Shown one piece after another: positions 9,801-20,525 of a stretch of 20,604 nucleotides of DNA. The position numbers were made by a program, and so were the translations under genes. Numbering within the stretch: position 1 is the stretch's first letter; every line of letters starts with the position of its first letter. The stretch comes from Cristatella mucedo. Taxonomy: Eukaryota > Bryozoa > Phylactolaemata > Cristatellidae. A model generated the notes under the pieces. It did not search any database. It saw only the letters and a program-made list of their open reading frames with translations, and had not been told where the DNA came from. The stretch lies in NCBI GenBank assembly GCA_009760855.2, contig WPIO01000598.1, positions 1-20,604 of the forward strand. Reading direction: 5' to 3'.

Positions 9801-10684
9801 AACAAGGTGCAGCACTCTGCTGCCAGCCAGGGCACGCACCGACACGCAGACGTGATGACCTTCTAGATATTCCGCCGATCTGCTGGAACTCGTGCGAAAA
9901 CGTGTTTATTTACGTGCGAAAAGGCTTTAAAACATGGTGCAGCACGCTGATGCAGTCTCCAGCCAGGAGCAGGCTCGGACATGCAGATCAGATTTGAAGT
10001 TTCTACATATTCCGCGATCTGCTGCGAACTCGTGCGAAACGTGTTATTTACGTGCGAAATGCTTTAAACAAGGTGCAGCACTCTGCTGCCAGCCAGCTCA
10101 CGCTCCGACATGCAGATTTGAAGTTTCTACATATTCCGCGATCTGCCGCGAACTCGTGCGAAACGTGTTATTTACGTGCGAAATGCTTTAAACAAGGTGC
10201 AGCACTCTGCGGCAAGCCAGCACACGCTTCGACATGCAGATTTCAACTTTCTACAGATTCCGCGATCTGCCGCGAACTCGTGCGAAACGTGTTATTTACG
10301 TGCGAAATGCTTTAAACAAGGTGCAGCACTCTGCTGCAAGCCAGCGCACGCTCCGACATGCAGATTTGAAGTTTCTACATATTCCGCGATCTGCTGCGAA
10401 CTCGTGCGAAACGTGTTATTTACGTGCGAAATGCTTTAAACAAGTGCAGCACTCTGCTGCCAGCCAGGGCACGCTCCGACACGCAGATTTGAAGTTTCTA
10501 CATATTCCGCGATCTGCTGCGAACTGGTGCGAAACGTGTTATTTACGTGCGAAATGCTTTAAACATGGTGCAGAACTCTGCTGCCAGTCAGCGAACGCTC
10601 CGACATGCAGATTTGAAGTTTCTACAAATTCCGCGATCTGGTGGGAACTCGTGAGAAACTTGTTATTTACGTGCGAAATGCTTT

Positions 10685-10712
10685 AAACATGGTGCAGCNC
10701 AAAATTCTTTAA
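10685..10712. repeat. Truncated monomer with an ambiguous base
   Basis: After AAACATGGTGCAGC come an N at 10699 and CAAAATTCTTTAAACAAGG, so the next monomer starts about 25 bp after the previous one instead of 124. The N is the only ambiguous base in the window. CAAAATTCTTT looks like a damaged copy of the usual GCGAAATGCTTT. The place has the look of a join between reads or contigs. Confidence 0.75.
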
Positions 10713-13700
10713 ACAAGGTGCAGCACTCTGCTGCCATCCTGCGCACGCTCCGACATGCAGATTTGAAGTTTCTAGATATTCCGCGATCTGCTGCGAACTC
10801 GTGCGAAACGTATTATTTACGTGCGAAATGCTTTAAACAAGGTGCAGCACTCTGCTGCCAGCCAGCGCACGCTCCGACATGCAGATTTGAAGTTTCTACA
10901 TATTCCGCGATCTGCTGCGAACTCGTGCGAAACGTGTTATTTACGTGCGAAATGCTTTAAACAAGGTGCAGCACTCTGCTGCCAGCCAGCACACGCTCCG
11001 ACATGCAGATTTGAACTTTCTAGATATTCCGCGATCTGCTGCGAACTCGTGCGAAACGTGTTATTTACGTGCGAAATGCTTAAAACATGGTACAGCACTC
11101 TGCTGCCAGCCAGCCAGCTCACACGCCTCCGACATGCAGTTTTTGAAACTTTCTACATATTCCGCGATCTGCTGCGAACTCGTGCGAAACGTGTTATTTC
11201 CGTGCGAAATGCTTTAAACAAGGTGCAGCACTCTGCTGCCAGCAAGCACACGCTCCGACATGCAGATTTGAAGTTTCTACATATTCCGCGATCTGCTGCA
11301 AACTGGTGCGAAACGTGTTATTTACGTGCGAAATGCTTTAAACAAGGTGCAGCACTCTGCTGCCAGCAAGCACACGCTCCGACATGCAGATTTAAAGTTT
11401 CTACATATTCCGCGATCTGCTGCGAACTTGTGCGAAACGTGTTATTTACGTGCGAAATGCTTTAAACAAGTTGCAGCACTCTGCTGGGAGCAAGCACACG
11501 CTCCGACATGCAGATTTGAAGTTTTTACATATTCCGCGATCTGCTGCGAACTCGTGCGAAACGTCTTTTTTATGTGCGAAATGCTTTTAAACATGGTGCA
11601 GCACTCTGCTGCCAGCCAGCACACGCTTCCGACATGCAGATTTGAAGTTTCTACATATTCCGCGATCTGCTGCGAACTCGTGCGAAACGTGTTATTTAAC
11701 GTGCGAAATGCTTCAAACAACAAAAGGTGCCAGCAGCACTGGACACTGCTGCCAGCCAGCAACGGCACGCCTCCGACCATGCAGATTTGAAACTTTCTAC
11801 ATATTCCGCGATCTGCTGCGAACTCGTGCGAAACGTGTTATTTACGTGCGAAATGCTTTAAACAAGGTGCAGCACTCTGCGGCAAGCCAGCACACGCTCC
11901 GATATGCAGATTTGAATGTTTCTACATATTCCGCGATCTGCTGCGAACTCGTGCAAAACGTTTTATTTACGTGCGAAATGCTTTAAACATGGTGCAGCAC
12001 TCTGCTGCCAGCCAGCGCACGCTCCGACATGCAGATTTTGAAGTTTTTCTACCTATCCCGCGATCTGCTGCGAACTCGTGCGAAACGTGTTATTTACGTG
12101 CGAAATGCTTTAAACATGGTGCAGCACTTTGCTGCCAGCCAGCACACACGCTCCGAAATGTAGATTTGAAGTTTCTACATATTCCGCGATCTGCCGCGAA
12201 CTCGTGCGAAACGTGTTATTTACGTGCGAAATGCTTTAAACAAGGTGCAGCACTCTGCTGCCAGCAAGCACACGCTCCGACATGCAGATTTGAACTTTTT
12301 AGATATTCCGCGATCTGCTGCGAACTCGTGCGAAACGTGTTATTTACGTGCGAAATGCTTTAAACAAGGTGCAGCACTCTGCTGCCAGCAAGCCCACGCT
12401 CCGACATGCAGATTTAAAGTTTCTACATATTTCGCGATCTGCTGCGAACTCGTGCGAAACGTGTTATTTACGTGCGAAATGCTTTGAACAAAGTGCAGCA
12501 CTCTGCTGCCAGCCAGGCCACGCTCCGACATGCAGATTTGAATGTTTGTACATATTCCGCGATCTGCTGCGAACTCGTGCAAAACGTGTTATTTACGTGC
12601 GAAATGCTCTAGACCTGGTGCAGCACTCTGCTGCCAGCCAGCACACGCTCCGACATGCAGATTTGAATGTTTTTCTACATATTCCGCGATCTGCTGCGAA
12701 AACTCGTGCGACAAAAACGTGTTATTTACGTGCGAAATGCTTTAAACAAGGTGCAGCACTCTGCTGCCAGCCAGCATATGCCACGCGCTCCGACATGCAG
12801 ATTTGAAAGTTTCTACATATTCCGCGATTTGCTGTGAACTCGTGCGAAACGTGTTATTTACGTGCGAAATGCTTTAAACAAGGTGCAGCACTCTGCTGCA
12901 AGCAAGTGCACGCTCCGACATGCAGATTTGAAATTTCTACATATTCAGCGATCTGCCGCGAACTCGTGCGAAACGTGTTATTTACGTGCGAAATGCTCAA
13001 ATCATGGTGCCGCACTCTGCTGCCAGCCAGCACACGCTCGCGACATGCAGATTTGAAGTTTCTACATATTCCGCGATCTGCTGCAAAACTCGTGCGAAAT
13101 GTGTTATTACGTGCGAAATGCCTTTATACAAGGTGCAGCACTCTGCTGCCAGTCAGCTCACGCTCCGAAATGCAGATTTGAAGTTTCTACATATTCCGCG
13201 ATCTGCTGCGAACTTGTGCGAAACGTGTTATTTACGTGCGAAATGCTTTAAACAAGGTGCAGCACTCTGCTGCCAGCCAGCACACGCTCCGACATGCAGA
13301 TTTGAATTTTCTACATATTCCGCGATCTGCCGCGAACTCGTGCGAAACGTGTTATTTACGTGCGAAATGCTTTAAACAAGGTGCAGCACTCTGCTGCCAG
13401 CCAGCACACGCTCGGACATGCAGATTTGAACTTTCTTACATATTCCGCGATCTGCTGCGAACTCGTGCGAAACGTGTTATTTACGTGCGAAATGCTTTAA
13501 ACAAGGTGCAGCACTCTGCTGCCAGCAAGCCCACGCTACGACATGCAGATTTAAAGTTTCTACATATTCTGCGATCTGGAGCGAACTTGTGCGAAACGTG
13601 TTATTTACGTGCGAAATGCTTTAAACATGGTGCAGCACTCTGCTGCCAGCAAGCCCACGCTCCGACATGCAGATTTGAAACTTTCTACATATTCCGCGAT

Positions 13701-14095
13701 CTGCAGCGAACTCGTGCGAAACGTGTTATTTACGTGCGAAATGCTTTAAACTAAAACAAGGTGCAGCACTTTGCTGCCAGCCAGGGCACGCTCCGACGAC
13801 ATGCGTAGATTTGAAGTGTTTTCCTACATATTCCGCGATCTGCTGCGAACTCGTGCGAAACGTGTTATTTACGTGCGAAAATGCTTTAAAACATGGTGCA
13901 GCACTCTGCTGCCAGCCCAGCACACGCTCCGACATGCAGATTTTGAAGGTCTACGTATTCCGCGATCTGCTGCGAACTCGTGCGAAACGTGTTATTCGCG
14001 TGCGAAATGCTAAAAACAAGGTGCAGCACTTTGCTGCCAGCCAGGCGCACGCTCCGGAAATGCAGATTTGAAGTTTCTACACATTCCGCGATCTG

Positions 14096-14513
14096 GTGCG
14101 AACTCGTGCGAAACGTGTTATTTACGTGCGAAATGCTTTAAACATGGTGCAGCACTCTGCTGCCATTCAGCACACGCTCCGACATGCAGATTTGAAGTTT
14201 CTACATATTCCGCGATCTGTTGCGAACTCGTGCGAAAAGTGTTATTTACGTGCGAAATGCTTTAAACATAGTGCAGCACTCTGCTGCCAGTCAGCGCACG
14301 CTCCGACATGCAGATTTGAAGTTTCTACATATTCCGCGATCTGGTGCGAACTCGTGCGAAACGTGTTATTTACGTGCGAAATGCTTTAAACATGGTGCAG
14401 CACTCTGCTGCCAGTCAGCACACGCTCCGACATGCAGATTTGAAGTTTCTACATATTCCGCGATCTGGTGCGAACTCGTGCGAACCGTGTTTTTTACGTG
14501 CGAAATGCTTTAA
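14096..14513. repeat. Local subtype cluster, GATCTGGTGCG monomers (first)
   Basis: Successive monomers carry GATCTGGTGCG (near 14092, 14340 and 14464; the copy at 14216 has GATCTGTTGCG) instead of GATCTGCTGCG. They are also linked with AAACATGG and with CAGTCAGC or CATTCAGC. Neighbours sharing rare variants indicate recent local duplication of one or two monomers. Confidence 0.7.
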
Positions 14514-14894
14514 ACATGGTGCAGCACTCTGCTGCCAGCCAGCACACGCTTCGACATGCAGATTTGAAGTTTCTACATATTCCGCGATCTGCTTGCGAAC
14601 TCGTGCGAAACGTGTTATTTACGTGCGAAATGCTTTAAACAAGGTGCAGCACTCTGCTGCCAGTCAGCCACACGCTCCGAAATGCAGATTTGAAGTTTCT
14701 ACATATTCCTCGATCTGCTGCGAACTCGTGCGAAACGTGTTATTTACGTGCGAAATGCTTTAAACAAGGTGCAGCACTCTGCTGCCAGCCAGGGCACGCT
14801 CCGACATGCAGATTTGAAGTTTCTACATATTCCGCGATCTGCTGCGAACTCGTGCGAGACGTGTTATTTACGTGCGAAATGCTTTAAACAAGGT

Positions 14895-14909
14895 GCAGCA
14901 CTCTGCTGC
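14895..14909. other. Conserved inverted repeat GCAGCA-CTC-TGCTGC (representative copy)
   Basis: A perfect 6-bp inverted repeat with a 3-base spacer, given here for one clean monomer. The same element occurs in nearly every family B monomer and in most family A monomers of the GTGCAGCAC type; it is weakened in the TTGCATCAC type. It is also the stretch shared across the A/B junction at 6547-6569. It could extrude a short hairpin or bind a dimeric protein, but nothing in the sequence proves either. Confidence 0.8.
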
Positions 14910-14966
14910 CAGCCAGCGCACGCTCCGACATGCAGATTTGAAGTTTCTACATATTCCGCGATCTGC

Positions 14967-15002
14967 TGCGAACTCGTGCGAAACGTGTTATTTACGTGCG
15001 AA
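14967..15002. other. Three TGCGAA boxes at 10- and 20-bp spacing (representative copy)
   Basis: TGCGAA starts at 14967, 14977 and 14997, so all three boxes lie on the same face of B-form DNA (about 10.5 bp per turn). The arrangement is TGCGAACTCG, then TGCGAAACGTGTTATTTACG, then TGCGAAATGC. Family A keeps the same 10/20 spacing (TGCGAACTCG, TGCGAAATGAGTTATTCAAG, TGCGAATGGC) although the bases between boxes differ. Keeping box sequence and phase across two diverged families suggests constraint, for example by a DNA-binding protein. No known binding motif is recognised. Confidence 0.7.
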
Positions 15003-15897
15003 ATGCTTTAAACAAGGTGCAGCACTCTGCTGCCAGCAAGCGCACGCTCCGACATGCAGATTTGAAGTTCCTACATATTCCGCGATCTGCTGCGAACTCG
15101 TGCGAAACGTGTTTCCTGTTATTTACGTGCGAAATGCTTTAAACAAGGTGCAGCACTCTGCTGCCAGTCAGCGCACGCTCCGACATGCAGATTTGCAGTT
15201 TCTACATATTCCGCGATCTGCTGCGAACTCGTGCGAAACGTGTTATTTACGTGCGAAATGCTTTAAACATGGTGCAGCACTCTGCTGCCAGCCAGCACAC
15301 GCTCCGACTAGCAGATTTGAACTTTCTAGATATTCCGCGATCTGCTGCGAACTCGTGCGAAATGTGTGTTATTTACGTGCGAAATGCTTCAAAACATTGT
15401 GCAGCACTCTGCTGCCAGCCAGGGCACGCTCCGACATGCAGATTTGGAAGTTTCTACATATTCCGCGATCTGCTTTGAACTCGTGCGAAACGTGTTATTT
15501 ACGTGCGAAATGCTTTAAACAAGGTGCAGCACTCTGCTGCCAGCCAGCGCACGCTCCGACACGCAGATTTGAATTTTTCTAAATATTCCGCGATCTGCCT
15601 GCGAACTTGTGCGAAAACGTGTTATTTACGTGCGAAATGCTTTAAACATGGGTGCAGCACTCTGCTGCCAGCCAGCGCACGCTCCGACATGCAGATTTGA
15701 ATTTTCTACATATTCTGCGATCTGCTGCGAACTCGTGCGAAACGTGTTATTTACGTGCGAAATGCTTTAAGCAAGGTGCAGCACTCTGCTGCCAGCCAGG
15801 GCACGCTCCGACATGCAGATTTGAAGTTTCTACATATTCCGCGATCTGCTGCGAAACTCGTGCGAAACGTGTTATTTACGTGCGAAATGCTTTAAAC

Positions 15898-16391
15898 ATG
15901 GTGAAGCACTCTGCTGCCAGTCAGCGCACGCTCCGACGTGCAGATTTGAAGTTTCTACATATTCCGCGATCTGGTGCGAACTCGTGCGAAACGTGTTATT
16001 TACGTGCGAAATGCTTGAAACATGGTGCAGCACTCTGCTGCCAGTCAGAGCACGCTCCGACATGCAGATTTGAAGTTTCTACATATTCCGCGATCTGGTG
16101 CGAACTCGTGCGAAACGTGTTATTTACGTGCGAAACGCCTTAAACATGGTGCAGCACTCTGCTGCCAGTCAGCGCACGCTCCGACATGCAGATTTGAAGT
16201 TTCTACATATTCCGCGATCTGGTGCGAACTCGTGCGAAACGTGTTATTTACGTGCGAAATGCTTTAAACATGGTGCAGCACTCTGCTGCCAGTCAGCGCA
16301 CGCTCCGACATGCAGATTTGAAGTTTCTACATATTCCGCGATCTGCTGCGAACTCGTGCGAAACGTGTTTATGACGTGCGAAATGCTTTAA
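15898..16391. repeat. Local subtype cluster, GATCTGGTGCG monomers (second)
   Basis: Four adjacent monomers with AAACATGG and CAGTCAGC/CAGTCAGAGC; the first three also have GATCTGGTGCG (near 15970, 16094 and 16218). They match the cluster at 14096-14513, about 1.75-1.9 kb away. Either two separate expansions of one subtype occurred, or a segment of about 14-15 monomers was duplicated. Confidence 0.68.
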
Positions 16392-19016
16392 ACAAGGTGC
16401 AGCACTCTGCTGCCCAGCAAGCGCACGCTCCGACATGCAGATTTGAAGTTTTACATACATATTCCGCGATCTGCTGGCGAACTCGTGCGAAACGTGTTAT
16501 TTACGTGCGAAATGCTTTAAACATGGTGCAGCACTCTGCTGCCAGCCAGCACACGCTCCGACATGCAGATTTGAACTTTCTACATATTCCGCAATCTGCT
16601 GCGAACTCGTGCGAAACGTGTTATTTACGTGCGAAATGCTCAAAACAAGGTGCAGCACTTTGCTGCCAGCCAGCTCACGCTCCGACATGTAGATTTGAAG
16701 TTTTTACATATTCCGCGATCTGCTGCGAACTAATCGTGCGAAACGTGTTATTTACGTGCGAAATGCTTTAAACAAGGTGCAGCACTCTGCTGCCAGCAAG
16801 TACACGCTCCGATATGCAGATTTGAACTTTCTAGATATTCCGCGATCTGCTGCGAACTCGTGCGAAACGTGTTATTTACGTGCGAAATGCTTTAAACATG
16901 GTGCAGCACGCTGCTGCCAGTCAGCTCACGCTCCGAAATGCAGATTTGAAGTTTCTACATATTCCGCGATCTGCTGCGAACTCGTGCGAAACGTGTTATT
17001 TACGTGCGAAATGCTTTAAACAAGGTGCAGCACTCTGCTGCCAGCAAGCTCATGCTCCGACATGCAGATTTGAAGTTTCTACATATTCCGCGATCTGCTG
17101 CGAACTCGTGCGAAATGTGTTATTTACGTGCGAAATGCTTTAAACATGGTGCAGCACTCTGCTGCCAGCTAGCGCACGCTCCGATATGTAGATTCGAAGT
17201 TTCTACATATTCCTGCGATCTGCTGCGAACTGGTGCGAAACGTGTTGTTTACGTGCGAAATGCTTTAAACAAGGTGCAGCACTCTGCTGCCAGCCAAGCG
17301 CACGCTCCGCATGCAGATTTGCAAGTTTCTAGATATTCCGCGATCTGCTGCGAACTCGTGCGAAACGTGTTATTTACGTGCGAAATGCTTTAAACAATGG
17401 TGCAGCACTCTGCGCCCAAGCCAGGGCACGCTCCGACATGCAGATTTGAAGTTTCTACATATTCCGCGATCTGCTGCGAACTCGTGCGAAACGTGTTATT
17501 TACGTGCGAAAAATGCTTTAAAACAAGGTGCAGCACTCTGCTGCCAGCCAGCACACGCTCCGACATGTAGATTTCTACGTTTCTAGATATACCGCGATCT
17601 GCTGCGATCTGGAGCGAAATGTGTTATTTACGTGCGAAATGCTTTAACATGGATTGCAGCACTCTGCTGCCACCCCGCAGCAAACACGCTCCGACATGCA
17701 GATTTGAAGTTCCGACATATTCTGCAATCTGCTTCGAACTCGTGCAAAACGTGTTATTTACGTGCGAAATGCTTTACACAAGGTGCAGCACTCTGCTGCC
17801 AGCCAGCGCACGCTCCGACATGCAGATTTGAAGTTTCTAGATATTCCGCGATCTGCTGCGAACTCGTGCGAAACGTGTTATTTACGTGCGAAATGCTTTA
17901 AAAACATGGTGCAGCACTGCTGCTGCCAGCCAGCACACGCTCCGACATCGTGAAGATTTGAAGTTTTCTACATATTCCGCGATCTGCTGCTAAACTCGTG
18001 CGAAAACGTGTTATTACGTGCGAAATGCTTTAAACAAGGTGCAGCACTCTGCTGCGAGCAAGTGCACGCTCCGACATGCAGATTTGAAGTGTCTACATAT
18101 TCCGCGATCTGCCGCGAACTTGTGCGAAACGTGTTATTAACGTGCGAAATGCTTTAAACAAGGTGCAGCACTCTGCAGCCAGCCAGCACCCGCTCCGACA
18201 TGCAGATTTGAAGTTTCTAGATATTCCGCGATCTGCTGCGAACTCGTGCGAAACGTGTTATTTACGTGCGAAATGCTTTAAACAAGGTGCAGCACTCTGC
18301 TGCCAGCCAGGAGCACACGCTCCGACATGCAGATGTGAACTTTCTAGATATTCCGCGATCTGCTGCGAACTCGTGCGAAACGTGTTATTTCCGTGCGAAA
18401 TGCTTTTAACCAAGTGCAGCACTCTGCTGCCAGCAAGCGCACGCTCCGACATGCAGATTTGAAGTTTCTACATATTCCGCGATCTGCTGCGAACTGGTGC
18501 GAAACGTGTTATTTACGTGCGAAATGCTTTAAACAAGGTGCAGCACTCTGCTGCAAGCCAGCGCACGCTCCGACATGCAGATTTGAAGTTTCTACATATT
18601 CCGCGATCTGCTGCGAACTCGTGCGAAACGTGTTATTTACGTGCGAAATGCTTTAAACAAGGTGCAGCACTCTGCTGCCAGCCAGGGCACGCTCCGACAT
18701 GCAGATTTGAATTGTGTTTCTACAGATTCCGCGATCTGCTGCGAACTCGTGCGAAACGTGTTATTTACGTGCGAAATGCTTTAAACAAGGTGAAGCACTC
18801 TGCTGCAAGCCAGCATACGCTCCGATATGCAGATTTGAACTTTCTACATATTCCGCGATCTGCTGCGAACTCGTGCGAAACGTGTTATTTACGTGCGAAA
18901 TGCTTTAAACAAGGTGCAGCACTCTGCTGCCAGCAAGCTCACGCTCCGACATGCAGATTTGAAGTTTCTACATATTCCGCGATCTGCTGCGAACTCGTGC
19001 GAAACGTGTTATTTAC

Positions 19017-19184
19017 GTGCGAAATGCTTTAAACAAGGTGCAAGCACTGCCTGCTGCCAGCAAGCTCACGCTCGCGACATGGTGCAGCACTCTGCTGCCA
19101 GTCAGCCCATGCTCCGAAATGCAGATTTGAAGTTTCTACATATTCCGCGACTTACTGCGAACCCGTGCGAAACGTGTTATTTAC
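19017..19184. repeat. Fused monomers with an ACATG microhomology deletion
   Basis: GTGCGAAATG boxes at 19017 and 19185 are 168 bp apart where 248 bp are expected for two monomers. At about 19077-19081 the early part of one monomer (CTCACGCTCGCGACATG) is joined to the start of the next (CATGGTGCAGCACTC). ACATG is present at both normal positions (GACATGCAG and AAACATGGTG) and only once at the junction, so the roughly 80-bp loss is flanked by a 5-bp direct repeat. Confidence 0.75.
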
Positions 19185-19308
19185 GTGCGAAATGCTTTAA
19201 ACATGGTGCAGCACTCTGCTGCCAGTCAGGGCACGCTCCGACATGCAGATTTGAAGTTTCTATATATTCCGCGATCTGCTGCGAACTCGTGCGAAACGTG
19301 TTATTTAC

Positions 19309-19456
19309 GTGCGAAATGTGCTTTGTAAACAGTGTGCAGACCTCTGCTGTCAGTCAGCCAGTACAGGGAGGCAACGCCGAATAGGGGGAAATGCAGATTT
19401 GACTTTTCTACATATTCCGCGATCTGCTGCGAACTCGTGCGAAACGTGTTATTTAC
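19309..19456. repeat. Monomer with a ~24-bp non-satellite segment
   Basis: This monomer is 148 bp long. After CAGTCAGCCAGT it contains about 30 bases, ACAGGGAGGCAACGCCGAAT then AGGGGGAAATG, that do not match any other monomer here, before returning to CAGATTTGA. The left part is also altered (GTGCTTTGTAAACAGTGTGC). It could be a real small insertion or a mis-called patch at the start of the poorly resolved distal stretch. Confidence 0.6.
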
Positions 19457-19889
19457 GTGCGAAATGCTTTAAACAAGGTGCAGCACTCTGCTGCCATCCA
19501 ACATTCGCTCCGATATGCAGATTTGAAGTTTCTACATATTCCCTGCGATCTCGCAACCCAACTCGCTTCGAAATGTGTTATTTACGTGCGAAATGCTTTG
19601 AAACAGGTGGCAGCACATCGTGGCTGCCAAAGCGCAGCGGGCACGCTCCGAATCGGTAGATTTGCAGTTTCTACATATTCCGCGATCTGGTGCGAACTCG
19701 TGCGAAACGTGTGCTCGTGCGAAACGTATTATTTACGTGCGAAATGCTTTAAACATGGTGCAGAACTCTGCTGCCAGCCAGCCCATGCTGCGACATGTAA
19801 ATTTGAAGTTTCTACATATTCCGCGATCTGCTGCGAACTCGTGCGAAACGTGTTATTTACGTGCGAAATGCTTTAAACAAGGTGCAGCA

Positions 19890-20525
19890 CTCTGAATGCA
19901 TCACATTGCCATCCAGGCACCACGCTCCGACATGCAGAGTCTTTGAACTTTTTTCTACATAACTTCCTCGCTCTGCTGCTGGAACTCGTGGACGACAACC
20001 GTTTTATTTACGTGCGAAATGCTTTAAAGAAAGGTGCGAGCACCTCTTCTGCCAGCCACGTCCCACGCGTGGCCGACATGTCCGATTTAAAGTCTTCTTG
20101 ACATATGCCACGCGATCTGCTATCTAGAACTCTAGCGAAACGGTAGTTTTTATTTACGTGCGAAATGCTTTAGAAAATAACAGGGTGCAGCACTCTGCTG
20201 CCAGCAGTAGCCCACGTATCTCCGATTTGCATGAGTTGAACTTTCTACTTTCTAGATATTCCGTATTCCGGCGAATCTGCGTGCGACACTCTGTGCGAAA
20301 ACGGTGTTATTTCCGTGCAAAATGCTTTAAACATGGTGCAGCACTCTGCTGCCAGCAGGGCACGAAACGCTCCGACATGTCGATCGCATGTTCCTACATG
20401 TTACGCGATCTCCTGCTGCGAACTCCGTGCGAAACGGTGTTATTATCCTGCAAAATGCTTTAAATTAAAAAATTAAAAAAACAAGGTTCTGCGCCCTCAG
20501 CGTGGCGAGCCAGCACACGCAACCT
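19890..20525. repeat. Insertion-rich distal monomers
   Basis: Monomers can still be followed, but nearly every conserved box is interrupted by added bases, for example CTCTGAATGCATCACATTGCC (near 19900), CGTGGACGACAACCG (near 19988), GCTATCTAGAACTCTAGCG (near 20118), TTTCTACTTTCTAG (near 20239) and an A-rich TTAAATTAAAAAATTAAAAA at about 20460. Length changes dominate over substitutions, unlike the rest of the array. From 20527 the sequence is again clean family B to the end. This pattern suits low-quality consensus better than natural divergence, but a decayed array segment cannot be excluded. Confidence 0.65.

Noticed and set aside
14967-14990. CENP-B box-like match on the minus strand (TTTCGCACGAGTTCGC)
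   Set aside because: It has the TTCG core and the following A at the right distance but lacks the final CGGG, so essential positions are missing. Not called as a CENP-B box.
6651-19876. Many overlapping open frames of 60-236 codons, commonly 87 codons, with cysteine-rich products
   Set aside because: They recur every 124 bp, start at the repeated GTG of GTGCGAAATG, and shift frame in each monomer because 124 is 1 mod 3. Products are only translations of the satellite, with no domain, signal sequence or codon bias. Both strands and several frames are open at once.
20455-20485. A-rich TTAAATTAAAAAATTAAAAA as a possible poly-A tail of a retroelement
   Set aside because: No element body, target-site duplication or non-satellite sequence lies beside it, and it sits in the insertion-rich low-confidence stretch.
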